In this document: in pieces, positions 45,596 to 54,092 of the stretch | Numbering within the stretch: position 1 is the stretch's first letter | How the letters are laid out: each line of letters opens with the position of its first letter | From: Sphingomonas palmae | GTDB lineage: Bacteria; Pseudomonadota; Alphaproteobacteria; Sphingomonadales; Sphingomonadaceae | NCBI RefSeq assembly: GCF_900109565.1 | Contig: NZ_FNZZ01000006.1 | Coordinates: forward strand, 62,001-126,000 | DNA: 64,000 bases | Direction: 5' to 3' | Program-made: the position numbers and the translations under genes | The notes under the pieces: model-generated | Seen by the model: only the letters and a program-made list of their open reading frames with translations | What the model was told of the DNA's origin: nothing | Database searches by the model: none

Positions 45596-45789
45596 CGCTC
45601 TATCCTCCTTCGTGGTTGAACGAGACCAAAGAGTGAACCACCAATTCGTGTGAAAGTCTCGTGACAAATCGCATCGTCGCGACGGGCCGCGACGCGGGCG
45701 CGACGACGTGCGATTTGCTGCACAAGCGTTCACGGAGCCGCTATAAGGGACGGCAGGCGCGAGACGGTGCGGGCAGGGGGCGTGAGCGG

Positions 45790-45984
45790 GTGGACGAACA
45801 GCATATTCTCGCACGACTGAACCTGCTCAGGATCGAGCACCGCGACCTCGACAGCGCGATCGCCGCGCTGGCGGGCGGTGTTCCCGATCAGCTGCAACTC
45901 GCCCGACTGAAGAAGCGTAAGCTGCGGCTGCGCGACGAGATCAGCGAGCTGGAAGATTATCTCATGCCCGACAGCATCGCCTGA
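45790..45984 (+). CDS. YdcH/DUF465 family small protein, second copy
   Basis: A 64-residue paralogue with the core LKKRKLRLRDEISELEDYL, nearly the same pattern as the first copy. It starts with GTG at 45790. The start is preceded by AGGGGGCG. It precedes the DUF1465 gene by 82 bases, so the trio may belong to one locus. Confidence 0.78.
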   Translation: MDEQHILARLNLLRIEHRDLDSAIAALAGGVPDQLQLARLKKRKLRLRDEISELEDYLMPDSIA

Positions 45985-46066
45985 TCCCGAAATGACACTG
46001 GCGACACGCGACTCGCGACCACGCCGACGTGGCACCGGCACCCGCGCTGTGGCACGACCCTGAACC

Positions 46067-46528
46067 ATGCTGCACCGCTTTCCCGACGACCGTATTCATC
46101 GCCGGCTGATCGATTCGATCTACGTCGAGGCGATGTTGCTCGCCGACGAGGCGCGGAGCTATTTCGACGAGGTCGGGCGGCTGGAGCGCGAGATGCTGTC
46201 GCCGATGACGCGCGTGTCGTTCAGCTGCGAGTCGCTCAAGGTGACGACGCGGCTGATGCACGTCATCGCCTGGCTGTTGACCCAGCGCGCGGTTCTGGCG
46301 GGTGAGCTGTCCGCGGCGCAGGCGACCGAGCCGTCGCGGCGGCTGGGCGAGGCGCCCGACACCGACGCGCTCGTCGCCGTTGATCTGCCCGAACAAGCGC
46401 AGCGGATGATCGCGGCCAGCGTCGACCTGCATCGCCGCGTCGCGCGGCTCGATGCGGCGCAGGAGCGCAGCCTGCCCGGTCCCAGCCCCGCGCGCATGAT
46501 GCTCGATCGGCTCGCGACCGCGTTCTGA
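46067..46528 (+). CDS. DUF1465 family protein
   Basis: A 153-residue protein starting FPDDRIHRRLIDSIYVEAMLLADEARSYF (in parts), the DUF1465 signature seen in alphaproteobacteria, with no predicted membrane segment. The family has no known function. It lies next to the YdcH pair and converges on the nitronate monooxygenase gene. Confidence 0.82.
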   Translation: MLHRFPDDRIHRRLIDSIYVEAMLLADEARSYFDEVGRLEREMLSPMTRVSFSCESLKVTTRLMHVIAWLLTQRAVLAGELSAAQATEPSRRLGEAPDTDALVAVDLPEQAQRMIAASVDLHRRVARLDAAQERSLPGPSPARMMLDRLATAF

Positions 46529-46547
46529 TCCGAACGCGGCTGGCCGG

Positions 46548-47522
46548 TCAGGCGGCTTCGGCCACCCCTAGCCGCTCACGCGCGGCGCGATATTCGCGCT
46601 CCAGCTTGTCGACCCGCGCGGCGACGCTCTCGACCTTGTCGACCGCGCCGATGCCCTGACCCGAACCCCAGATGTCGCGCCATGCCTTCGCCTTGCCCGC
46701 ATTGTCGCCGCCGCCGAAGTTCATCGTCTTGTAGTCGCCCGCGGGCAGATTGTCGGGGTCGAGCCCCGCTGCCTGGATCGAGCCGCGCAGATAGTTGCCG
46801 TGCACGCCGGTGAACAGGTCGGAATAGACGATGTCGGACGCGCGTCCCTCGACGATCCCCTGCTTGTAACGATCGTCGGCGTTCGCCTCCTCGGTCGCGA
46901 TGAAGATCGAGCCGGCATAGGCGAAGTCGGCGCCCATCGCCTCGGCCGCGAGCACCGCGTCGCCGGTGCCGATCGACCCCGACAGCGCGAGCGGGCCGTC
47001 GAACCACTGCCTGATCTCGCTCACCAGCGCGAAGGGCGAAGTACGCCCGGCGTGACCCCCGGCGCCCGCCGCGACCGCGATCAGCCCGTCGGCGCCCTTC
47101 TCGATCGCCTTGCGTGCGAAGCGGTCGTCGATCACGTCGTGCAGCGTGATGCCACCCCAGCCGTGCACCGCGTCGTTGACCTCCGCGCGCGCGCCGAGCG
47201 ACGTGATCGTGATCGGCACCTGCCACTTGGCGCAGACCGCCAAATCCTGTTCGAGCCGATCGTTCGACTTGTGCACGATCTGATTGACCGCGAAGGGGGC
47301 GGCGGGCCGGTCGGGATTGGCGCGATTGTGCGCGGCGAGCTCCTCGGTGATGCGGTGCAGCCATTCGTCGAGCATCGTCGCCGGGCGTGCATTGAGCGCC
47401 GGGAACGAGCCGACGATGCCCGCCTTGCACTGCGCGATCACCAGTTCCGGGCTGGAGATGATGAACAGCGGCGAGCCGATGATCGGCAGGCGCAGGCGGG
47501 ATAGGATCGCAGGCTTCGACAT
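46548..47522 (-). CDS. Nitronate monooxygenase (NPD-like, FMN-dependent)
   Basis: A 324-residue TIM-barrel flavoenzyme of the nitronate monooxygenase family. Seen in sequence are LPIIGSPLFIISSPELVIAQC near the N-terminus, GAGGHAGRTSPF with the catalytic His, GGIGTGDAVLAAEAMGADFAYAGS-like phosphate loop (in parts: SGSIGTGDAVLAAEAMGAD) and GDYKTMNFGGGDN. Such enzymes oxidise alkyl nitronates, and several homologues have unrelated roles. The ATG at 47522 has no clear ribosome site. It is preceded by gamma carbonic anhydrase on the same strand, 40 bases away. Confidence 0.88.
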   Translation of the reverse strand: MSKPAILSRLRLPIIGSPLFIISSPELVIAQCKAGIVGSFPALNARPATMLDEWLHRITEELAAHNRANPDRPAAPFAVNQIVHKSNDRLEQDLAVCAKWQVPITITSLGARAEVNDAVHGWGGITLHDVIDDRFARKAIEKGADGLIAVAAGAGGHAGRTSPFALVSEIRQWFDGPLALSGSIGTGDAVLAAEAMGADFAYAGSIFIATEEANADDRYKQGIVEGRASDIVYSDLFTGVHGNYLRGSIQAAGLDPDNLPAGDYKTMNFGGGDNAGKAKAWRDIWGSGQGIGAVDKVESVAARVDKLEREYRAARERLGVAEAA

Positions 47523-47562
47523 AAGTCGGGTTATGCAGACCGGCTCGCGACTGTCCAGCGTG

Positions 47563-48087
47563 CTATTCGACCTCGCGCAGGTGGGCGGCGGCGGCGCGAC
47601 CATTCTCGACGTAATGCGCGGCCGACACCTTCAGCATCGTGATCGCGCGCTCGTCGAGCGGCCGTACCGCCTTTGCCGGGCTGCCGACGATCAGGCTGCC
47701 GGGCGGGAAGGTCTTGCCCTCGGTCACCAGCGCGCCGGCGCCAACCAGGCAATCGTCCGCGATCACCGCGCCGTTCAGCACTGTCGCGCCCATGCCGATC
47801 AGCACGCGGTGCCCGATCGTGCAGCCGTGCAGGATCGCGTGGTGGCCGATCGTCACATCCTCGCCGATCGTCAGCGGCGACCCCGGATCGGAGTGGAGCA
47901 TCGCGCCCTCCTGCACATTGCTGCGCGCGCCGATCGGGATCGGCGTGTTGTCGGCGCGAATGACCGCACGAAACCACACGCTGACATCCTCGCCCAGCGT
48001 TACGTCACCGACCACGTCCGCGCTGGGCGCGACCCAAGAGGTGGGGTGGCAGGTCGGGCGATGTCCCTTGAAGGCGTAGAGCGGCAC
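47563..48087 (-). CDS. Gamma-class carbonic anhydrase-like protein (hexapeptide fold)
   Basis: A 174-residue left-handed beta-helix protein. The zinc-ligand His residues are H65 (GAMLHSD) and H82/H87 (IGHHAILHG). Homologues include Cam, YrdA and PaaY; many of them show little carbonic anhydrase activity, so the biochemical call is by family only. The GTG at 48087 is chosen because AAGGAGAGAACGAC precedes it. Confidence 0.87.
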   Translation of the reverse strand: MPLYAFKGHRPTCHPTSWVAPSADVVGDVTLGEDVSVWFRAVIRADNTPIPIGARSNVQEGAMLHSDPGSPLTIGEDVTIGHHAILHGCTIGHRVLIGMGATVLNGAVIADDCLVGAGALVTEGKTFPPGSLIVGSPAKAVRPLDERAITMLKVSAAHYVENGRAAAAHLREVE

Positions 48088-48169
48088 GTCGTTCTCTCCT
48101 TGTCTCTGTCCCGTTCGGGCACGTCCCGTTTCGACACGGGCGTTAACCACCGGCGCTGATCGACCAAAA

Positions 48170-48186
48170 TGTAAACGTCGCGTTTA
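48170..48186. promoter_or_regulatory. Perfect 17-bp palindrome before the small membrane gene
   Basis: GTAAACGTCGCGTTTAC is a perfect 7-bp inverted repeat with a 3-bp centre. It is in the 107-bp divergent region, ends 8 bases before the small membrane protein gene, and is probably a dimeric repressor site. It resembles LacI-type operators, without further support. Confidence 0.5.
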
Positions 48187-48194
48187 CCACCACC

Positions 48195-48362
48195 ATGAAA
48201 CGCAGACTTGTTCTCACCAACGAAGCCGCCGGCCATCCTTTTCGTCGCACGCTGCCGCCGCCCGTCACGACACCAACGAAGCGCAGCGACGATCAGGACG
48301 TAAAACTGTTCGTGCTCAGCTTTTTCGCTTTCTTTACCTGCTTCTACACGCTGATATTCTGA
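48195..48362 (+). CDS. 55-residue single-pass membrane protein of unknown function
   Basis: The ATG at 48195 opens a 55-codon gene with a basic N-terminus (MKRRLVL...), a polar middle, and one aromatic hydrophobic segment at the C-terminus (FVLSFFAFFTCFYTLIF). The layout suits a tail-anchored or single-pass membrane peptide with its N-terminus in the cytosol. It has no ribosome site that I can see, ends 7 bases before the convergent MFS gene and is preceded by a perfect palindrome. The AT content of its last third is clearly higher than local DNA because of Phe codons. Not matched to a known family. Confidence 0.5.
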   Translation: MKRRLVLTNEAAGHPFRRTLPPPVTTPTKRSDDQDVKLFVLSFFAFFTCFYTLIF

Positions 48363-48369
48363 GGCCGGA

Positions 48370-49689
48370 TCAGCCGGCGCAATCCGCTGCCGGGCAGCCG
48401 TTGTCGCACGCGCGGTGCAGTTTCTGCGCCAGCCACGCACTTACCAGGCACATGCCGGCAACGACGAAAAGCAGGTCCTCGGCGGTGACGCCCGCCATGC
48501 TGATGGCGGTGACCACGCCCGCGCCGACGACCATCGCGCCCGAGTTGACGACGTTGTTCGCCGCCACCGTTCGCGCGGTCTGATCCTCCGCCACGGTGGT
48601 GGTCAGGAAGGCGTAGAGCGGCACGACGAACATGCCGCCCGTCACCGCGATTGCAAGCAGCACGAGCAACACCAGCGCCGCGCGCGGCTGCGCAATGAAT
48701 GCGGTCCAATCGTAGAGCTGCCCCGCCGGTGCCGGCACCCAGGTACGCACCAGCAGCGAGAAGAGCACGACGAACACGCCCATCGCGATCACCGACGCCG
48801 GCGCGTATCTGGCCGAGATGCGGCCCTTCAGCATCGTGTTGATCACCACCGATCCGATCGCGATGCCGACCGAGAGCGTACCGGTGAAGATGCTCGCGAC
48901 CTGCTGGCTGGTGGTCAGCACGTTTTTTACCAGCGGCGGGAAGATGATGATCAGCACCGCGCCGATCGTCCAGAAGAAGCTGATCGAGAGGATCGCGAGG
49001 AACAGTCGCGGGATGTGCAGCGTCGCGGATACCAGCTGCCACGACGACCGGAACGGATTGAGGTCGAGCTTGATCGGCGGCCCCAGTCGAGGTGCGGGCG
49101 GGACCTGACGCCCGGAAAACCAGCCGATCGCAGCGACGATCAGCACGCCGATCGCGGCGCTGTGCGGCGTGATCCATCCGGCGACAACGGTGCCGGTCAG
49201 GATGGCGAGATAGGTACCCGCCTCGACGAGCCCGGTACCTCCCAGCACATCGCCGCGCGCCAGATGCTGCGGCAGGATCGCGTATTTGATCGGTCCGAAA
49301 AAGGTCGAATGCAGGCCCAGCAGGAACACCGCTCCCAGCATCAGCCCGACGCCCGTCGTCTGCCAGGCGGTGTGCGCGACCAGCAAACCGGCGGCGCCGA
49401 CCAGCATGATGCCGATCTCGGCAGTCTTGACGATGCGGATGATCCGCGCCTTGTCGTGACTATCGGCCAATTGCCCGGCGAGCGCGGAGAACAGCAGGAA
49501 CGGCAGCGTCGACAGTGCGGTCGCGAACGCGTTGAAGCTCTGTTCGACCTTGGGGTCGTTGAAGATCGCGTAGGTCGCGAACAGGACCATCGCCTGCTTG
49601 AACAGATTGTCGTTGAAGGCGCCCAAGAACTGGGTGGTGAACAGCGGCAGGAAATTGCGGCGTTTCAGGAGCCCGAGGGCATTGATCAT
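48370..49689 (-). CDS. MFS transporter (LplT-like)
   Basis: A 439-residue major facilitator protein with about 12 helices. Blocks seen are RRNFLPLFTTQFLGAFNDNLFKQAM (in parts: TTQFLGAFNDNLFKQAM), which matches the lysophospholipid transporter LplT and the MFS part of acyl-ACP synthetase fusions. It might flip lysophospholipids in the inner membrane, but no Aas acyltransferase lies next to it here. The ATG at 49689 is preferred; there is no strong ribosome site. Confidence 0.83.
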   Translation of the reverse strand: MINALGLLKRRNFLPLFTTQFLGAFNDNLFKQAMVLFATYAIFNDPKVEQSFNAFATALSTLPFLLFSALAGQLADSHDKARIIRIVKTAEIGIMLVGAAGLLVAHTAWQTTGVGLMLGAVFLLGLHSTFFGPIKYAILPQHLARGDVLGGTGLVEAGTYLAILTGTVVAGWITPHSAAIGVLIVAAIGWFSGRQVPPAPRLGPPIKLDLNPFRSSWQLVSATLHIPRLFLAILSISFFWTIGAVLIIIFPPLVKNVLTTSQQVASIFTGTLSVGIAIGSVVINTMLKGRISARYAPASVIAMGVFVVLFSLLVRTWVPAPAGQLYDWTAFIAQPRAALVLLVLLAIAVTGGMFVVPLYAFLTTTVAEDQTARTVAANNVVNSGAMVVGAGVVTAISMAGVTAEDLLFVVAGMCLVSAWLAQKLHRACDNGCPAADCAG

Positions 49690-49862
49690 GACGCGAGAGA
49701 AGGCCCGTCCAATGGCTGGATTGGCGTCGGCATAGCCGCTTAACCTCCCCGCACCAATGGCGTTTGTGCGCGTGTCGGCCCGATCGCACCGGCCAAATCG
49801 GGAGAGGTGGTGCACCCGCACCCCTTGTATCATACCCGCGCCGGGTCCAAGCGTGCCGGGCC

Positions 49863-50429
49863 ATGCTGTCGCTTCCGAACCTTCTCACGCTGTCGCGCAT
49901 CGTGGCGGTACCGCTGCTCGTCTGGTTCCTGTGGTGGCCGACCTGGGCGGCGGGGTTCGGCATCGCGTTCGCGCTCTACTGCCTGATGGGCGTCACCGAT
50001 TACTTCGACGGCTATCTGGCGCGCGCGCAGGGGACGGTGTCTAAGCTGGGCGTCTTTCTGGACCCGATCGCGGACAAGATCATGGTCGCGGCGGTCATCC
50101 TGATGCTGGTCGGCACGCGTCACGACGATGTCGCGGTGATCACCGGCGTCCACATCATCGCGGCGCTCGTCATCCTGCTGCGCGAGATTGCGGTATCGGG
50201 CCTGCGTGAGTTCCTGGCGGGACTGCAAGTGTCGCTTCCGGTCTCGCGGCTCGCCAAATGGAAGACGACGCTGCAACTCGTCGCGTTCGGCGCGTTGATC
50301 CTCGCTGGTGCGCTGCCGGCGCAGCTGTGGATCAAGGCGGTGGGGCTCGGGTGCCTGTGGGGAGCTGCCGCGCTGACGCTGATCACCGGCTGGGATTACC
50401 TGCGCGTCGGTATCAGGCACATGGATTAA
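49863..50429 (+). CDS. pgsA: CDP-diacylglycerol--glycerol-3-phosphate 3-phosphatidyltransferase
   Basis: A 188-residue membrane enzyme making phosphatidylglycerol phosphate from CDP-DAG. The CDP-alcohol phosphotransferase motif is complete: Asp46, Asp49-Gly50, Ala53-Arg54, Gly63, Asp67, Asp71. There are about six helices. The ATG at 49863 is right; the longer upstream frame is not. It stops 4 bases before moaD. Confidence 0.92.
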   Translation: MLSLPNLLTLSRIVAVPLLVWFLWWPTWAAGFGIAFALYCLMGVTDYFDGYLARAQGTVSKLGVFLDPIADKIMVAAVILMLVGTRHDDVAVITGVHIIAALVILLREIAVSGLREFLAGLQVSLPVSRLAKWKTTLQLVAFGALILAGALPAQLWIKAVGLGCLWGAAALTLITGWDYLRVGIRHMD

Positions 50430-50433
50430 GCGC

Positions 50434-50685
50434 GTGCAATTGTTATACTTTGCCTGGGTTCGCGAACGTATCGGCTTGGGTGCCGAAGAAGTCGATCCGC
50501 CCGTGACCATCGCCACCGTTGCCGACCTGATCGCCTGGCTTTCGTCACGCAGCGACGGCCATGCCGCCGCCTTTGCCGATCCGGCACGGTTGCGCGCCGC
50601 GATCGACCAGGCGTTCGTGCCGCTGGATACATCGGTGGTCGGCGCGCGCGAGGTCGCGATCTTTCCGCCGGTGACGGGCGGATGA
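50434..50685 (+). CDS. moaD: Molybdopterin synthase small subunit (MoaD)
   Basis: An 83-residue ubiquitin-fold sulfur carrier that ends with Gly-Gly (PPVTGG), the thiocarboxylate end required for the dithiolene of molybdopterin. It starts with GTG at 50434 and overlaps moaE by 4 bases. Confidence 0.93.
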   Translation: MQLLYFAWVRERIGLGAEEVDPPVTIATVADLIAWLSSRSDGHAAAFADPARLRAAIDQAFVPLDTSVVGAREVAIFPPVTGG

Positions 50686-51128
50686 GCGATCAGGCGATCA
50701 TTCGCGTGCTCGTCACCACCGAGGCGATCGACGTGGCGGTGGAGCAGATTGCGCTGGAGCAGGGCGGAGCGGTCGCGACCTTCACTGGTCTGGTGCGCGC
50801 CGACGACGGCGTCGCGACGCTGGAACTCGAACATTATCCCGGCGCGACCGAGGCAGCGTTGACCCGATTGGCGGAGGAGGCGGTGGAACGCTGGTCGCTT
50901 TCGGCCGCGTCGATCATCCACCGTGTCGGGCCGATGCAGCCGGGTGAGCGGATCGTCTTCACCGGCGCCGCCTCGGCCCACCGCGCCGCGGCGCTCGAGG
51001 CTTGTGCCTTCCTGATCGATCGGTTGAAGACCGACGCGCCGTTCTGGAAGCGCGAGGTTGTCGGTGGAGAGGGGCGCTGGGTCGAGGCGCGCGACAGCGA
51101 CGATCACGCCGCCGATCGCTGGCGCTGA
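50682..51128 (+). CDS. moaE: Molybdopterin synthase catalytic subunit (MoaE)
   Basis: A 148-residue partner of MoaD that inserts sulfur into precursor Z. It has GAVATFTGLVRADDG, LELEHYPGATEA, HRVGPMQPGE and the catalytic Lys block PFWKREV. The ATG is in the ATGA overlap with moaD. No other molybdenum cofactor genes lie nearby. Confidence 0.94.
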   Translation: MSDQAIIRVLVTTEAIDVAVEQIALEQGGAVATFTGLVRADDGVATLELEHYPGATEAALTRLAEEAVERWSLSAASIIHRVGPMQPGERIVFTGAASAHRAAALEACAFLIDRLKTDAPFWKREVVGGEGRWVEARDSDDHAADRWR

Positions 51129-51130
51129 GA

Positions 51131-52033
51131 TCAATGCGCGGTTTTTAGCACCTCTGCGAGCAGCTGGAAATCGCGTTCACGCGGTGACGCGCGACGCCAC
51201 ACCAGCGCCAGTGTGCGCGATGGGTGCTCGGCGTCGAGCGGGCGTGCCGCGACACGGGTGTGGTCGAGGATGCCCGCATCGAGCGCGATCTTGGGTAGCA
51301 TGGTGACGCCGAGCCCGTTGTCGACCATCTGAACGACGGTGTGGAGCGAAGTGCCGAGCATCGTCGCCTCGGCGCGCAGCTCCGGGCGGTTGCAGGCGGC
51401 GAGCGCGTGGTCCTTCAGGCAATGCCCGTCCTCCAGCAGCAGCAACCGCGTCTCGTCGATATCGGCCGGCTGGATCGCGCCGTGCGATGCCGCGACTTCG
51501 CCCTCCGGGAAAGCCAGGAAGAGGCGATCGTCGAACAACGGCGCGACCGACACATCGCCGCACGCGTACGGAAGCGCAAGCAGCACGCAGTCGGCGCGTC
51601 CGTTCGCCAAGGCCTCGCACGCGGGGCCGCTCGGTTCCTCGCGCAGGAAAAGCTTCAATTCGGGGTAATCGGCGCGAAGCCGCGGCAGGATGCGCGGCAG
51701 CATGAACGGGGCGATCGTCGGAATGACGCTCATCCTCATCTCCCCCGACAACGGCCGCCCCGCCGCGCGCGCCATGTCGCCCAGTTCCTCCGCCTCGCGC
51801 AGCACGCGCCGCGCCTTGGTCGCGATCTGATCACCGAGCGGCGTGAAGCGAACCACACGGCGTGTCCGCTCGACCAGTGTCACGCCGATCAGCGTCTCCA
51901 GCTCCCGCAGCCCCGCCGACAGCGTCGACTGCGTGACGAAGCAGGCGTCGGCGGCGCGGCCGAAATGTCCATGATCCTTGAGCGCGATCAGATACTGCAG
52001 CTGCTTGAGCGTCGGCAGATAGGTGGCTGACAT
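51131..52033 (-). CDS. oxyR: LysR-family peroxide regulator OxyR
   Basis: A 300-residue LysR regulator whose N-terminal helix-turn-helix is FGRAADACFVTQSTLSAGLRELE. The regulatory domain has the redox pair Cys205 and Cys214, nine residues apart (GHCLKDHALAAC), the same spacing as Cys199/Cys208 of E. coli OxyR. Thus it senses hydrogen peroxide through a disulfide. No katG or ahpC sits beside it; its regulon is elsewhere. It converges on moaE with 2 bases between stops. Confidence 0.92.
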   Translation of the reverse strand: MSATYLPTLKQLQYLIALKDHGHFGRAADACFVTQSTLSAGLRELETLIGVTLVERTRRVVRFTPLGDQIATKARRVLREAEELGDMARAAGRPLSGEMRMSVIPTIAPFMLPRILPRLRADYPELKLFLREEPSGPACEALANGRADCVLLALPYACGDVSVAPLFDDRLFLAFPEGEVAASHGAIQPADIDETRLLLLEDGHCLKDHALAACNRPELRAEATMLGTSLHTVVQMVDNGLGVTMLPKIALDAGILDHTRVAARPLDAEHPSRTLALVWRRASPRERDFQLLAEVLKTAH

Positions 52034-52117
52034 TCATCGCTCCACTCGATCAGATCACGTGGCAATAAACGATTGGTTCGATCAGGCAACCGGTGCGTGG
52101 TTGGCGTGCATCAGCGT

Positions 52118-52888
52118 TCAGATCAGCACCGCGACGATGAAGCCGTAGGTGCTGGTGATGGTCAGGACCGCCCCGACGAGGATCAGCAGCGTGCGGATTG
52201 GGATGCGCTTCGCCAGCACCGCGCCGAGCGGCGCAGCAGCGACCCCGCCGATCAGCAGCCCGAGCGTGGCCGTCGCGAAATCCTTCAAACCCAGATGATA
52301 GATGAACGCCGCCGACACGGTGAGCGTCAGGAAGAATTCGACCGAATTGACCGTGCCGACCACGCGGCGCGGCTCGACCCCCTGAACCAGCAGGTTCGAG
52401 GTCACCATCGGGCCCCAGCCACCACCGCCGACTGCGTCGAGAAAACCACCAACCAGCCCGATCGGCGCGACGATCCGTGCGTGACCATGCCGCGGCATCG
52501 ACGTGAGGCCGCGGACGAGCAGGTAGATGCCCATCGCGACGAGGTAGGCGAGGACGAACGGCTTCACGACACTGCCATCGACGCTGGTCAGCACGTAAGC
52601 GCCGGTGACACCACCGATCAGTCCGGGCACGAGCAGCCGCACGAACAGCTTGCGGTCGATGTTGCCGTGTAGCGCGTGGCTGATCCCCGACACCGCCGTC
52701 GTGAACGTCTCCACTATATGCACGTTGGCGGACGCACGTGCCGGCGCGACGCCGACGACTGCGACCAGCAGCACGTTGCAGATCACACCGAACGCCATGC
52801 CGAGTGCGCCGTCGACCAGCTGCGCGGCAAATCCGATCGCGATGAACGGCAGGATCGTGCCAGTGTCGATGAGGGTCAGATCAGGCAT
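52118..52888 (-). CDS. TauE/SafE-family sulfite exporter-like membrane protein
   Basis: A 256-residue protein with about eight helices and the family repeats (IAIGFAAQLVDGALGMAFGV, GFLDAVGGGGWGPMVTSNLL). Family members export sulfite, sulfoacetate or related anions; the direction and substrate cannot be told here. The ATG has AAGGAGATCAC immediately upstream. The cysE gene, which uses sulfide downstream, is divergent, which suggests a role in sulfur handling. Confidence 0.86.
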   Translation of the reverse strand: MPDLTLIDTGTILPFIAIGFAAQLVDGALGMAFGVICNVLLVAVVGVAPARASANVHIVETFTTAVSGISHALHGNIDRKLFVRLLVPGLIGGVTGAYVLTSVDGSVVKPFVLAYLVAMGIYLLVRGLTSMPRHGHARIVAPIGLVGGFLDAVGGGGWGPMVTSNLLVQGVEPRRVVGTVNSVEFFLTLTVSAAFIYHLGLKDFATATLGLLIGGVAAAPLGAVLAKRIPIRTLLILVGAVLTITSTYGFIVAVLI

Positions 52889-53032
52889 GTGATCTCCTTG
52901 TCAAACGCGCCGTAAGCGGTCGAGCGAGAAATCCTATGGTGGAACTAGGCTTTGATCGCACGTCGTCGCGCGCTGGAAAAGGGCAGGACGTGCACCTAAG
53001 TGGATCGCTCACGCGTATAGGGGCGCGGTACC

Positions 53033-53713
53033 ATGTCTCTTCTTACTTACCTCGATTCGATCCGCGCGCGCGATCCGGCACCGCGAAGCCGTGCGGAGAT
53101 CCTGACCTATCCGGGTGTGTGGGCGCTCGGCTGGCACAAGGTCGCGCATCGCCTTTTCCGCGCCCGATTGTTCTTCCTCGCCCGCTGCGTGAACCATTTT
53201 TCGCGCGCGACCACGGCGATTGATATTCATCCCGGTGCAACCATCGGGCGTAACTTCTTCATCGATCACGGCTTCGTCGTCATCGGTGAGACAGCGGTGA
53301 TCGGCGACAATGTCACGATCTATCAATGCGTCACGCTGGGCGGGACCAGCCCCGACAATGGCGTCGGCGGCAAGCGGCACCCCACGATCGCCGATGGTGC
53401 GATCATCGGGTCGGGCGCGCAGGTGCTTGGGCCGATTACGGTCGGCGAGCGTGCTCGGGTCGGTGCCAACGCCGTCGTGACACGCGACGTGCCCGAGGGT
53501 GCGGTGATGGTCGGGATCCCTGCGCGACCGACGATGGTGGAGGGCGGACAGGCGCCCGAGCGTCGTTTCGTGCCCTACGGCACGCCGTGTTCGGAGATGT
53601 TCGACCCTGCGACGCAGAAGGTTGAACTGCTCCGCTGCGAGCTGGAGGCAATGCGCAAGCGGCTCGACGTGCTGCTCGATGAACAGAGCGAGGAAAGGCG
53701 TAACCGCGCCTGA
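53033..53713 (+). CDS. cysE: Serine O-acetyltransferase (EpsC type)
   Basis: A 226-residue hexapeptide acetyltransferase of the short type, with IDIHPGATIGRNFFIDHGFVVIGETAVIGDNVTIYQ and TLGGT. It makes O-acetylserine for cysteine synthesis. The divergent TauE/SafE gene lies 144 bases away. The stop shares one base with the DUF2794 start (TGATG). Confidence 0.9.
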   Translation: MSLLTYLDSIRARDPAPRSRAEILTYPGVWALGWHKVAHRLFRARLFFLARCVNHFSRATTAIDIHPGATIGRNFFIDHGFVVIGETAVIGDNVTIYQCVTLGGTSPDNGVGGKRHPTIADGAIIGSGAQVLGPITVGERARVGANAVVTRDVPEGAVMVGIPARPTMVEGGQAPERRFVPYGTPCSEMFDPATQKVELLRCELEAMRKRLDVLLDEQSEERRNRA

Positions 53714-54057
53714 TGGGTACCGTCACGCCGTTTCCGAAAGTGGCGGGCGGACCGACGCAGGTCGCGTTCGACCGGCAGGAGCTAACCCGCATCCTCGATC
53801 TGTACGGCCGCATGGTCGCGGCGGGTCACTGGCGCGATTACGCAATCGATCTCGGACGCGAGGCGGCGACGTTCTCGGCCTTTCGCCGTGCGACCGAGCG
53901 GCCCGAGTTCCGGATCGAGAAGCGGCCGAGTCTCAGGCAACGTCAGGGTATGTGGGCGCTGGTCGGCGAGGCGGGGCAGGTGGTGAAACGGGGTCACGAG
54001 CTCGGCCCGGTCCTGGCGCCGGTCGAGCGCCGCCTGCTCAAGCTTGTTGAGGAATGA
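53713..54057 (+). CDS. DUF2794 family protein
   Basis: A 114-residue soluble protein starting with VTPFPKVAGG, then an FDRQELTRILDLYGRMVAAG block typical of DUF2794, a family of unknown function limited to alphaproteobacteria. It is directly coupled to cysE by a one-base overlap. Confidence 0.85.
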   Translation: MGTVTPFPKVAGGPTQVAFDRQELTRILDLYGRMVAAGHWRDYAIDLGREAATFSAFRRATERPEFRIEKRPSLRQRQGMWALVGEAGQVVKRGHELGPVLAPVERRLLKLVEE

Positions 54058-54060
54058 CAA

Positions 54061-54084
54061 GGGGCGCCTTCCCAGACGCGCCCC
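54061..54084. terminator. Bidirectional terminator between DUF2794 and the SDR gene
   Basis: GGGGCGC (54061-54067) pairs with GCGCCCC (54078-54084) around a ten-base loop. The right flank carries AAATTTC. The flanking genes converge. Confidence 0.5.
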
Positions 54085-54092
54085 GCGAAATT

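Noticed and set aside
48415..49743. A 442-residue plus-strand frame opposite the MFS gene
   Set aside because: Antisense to a clear transporter; composition (Arg, His, Asp, Gln) is typical of non-coding frames in high-GC DNA.
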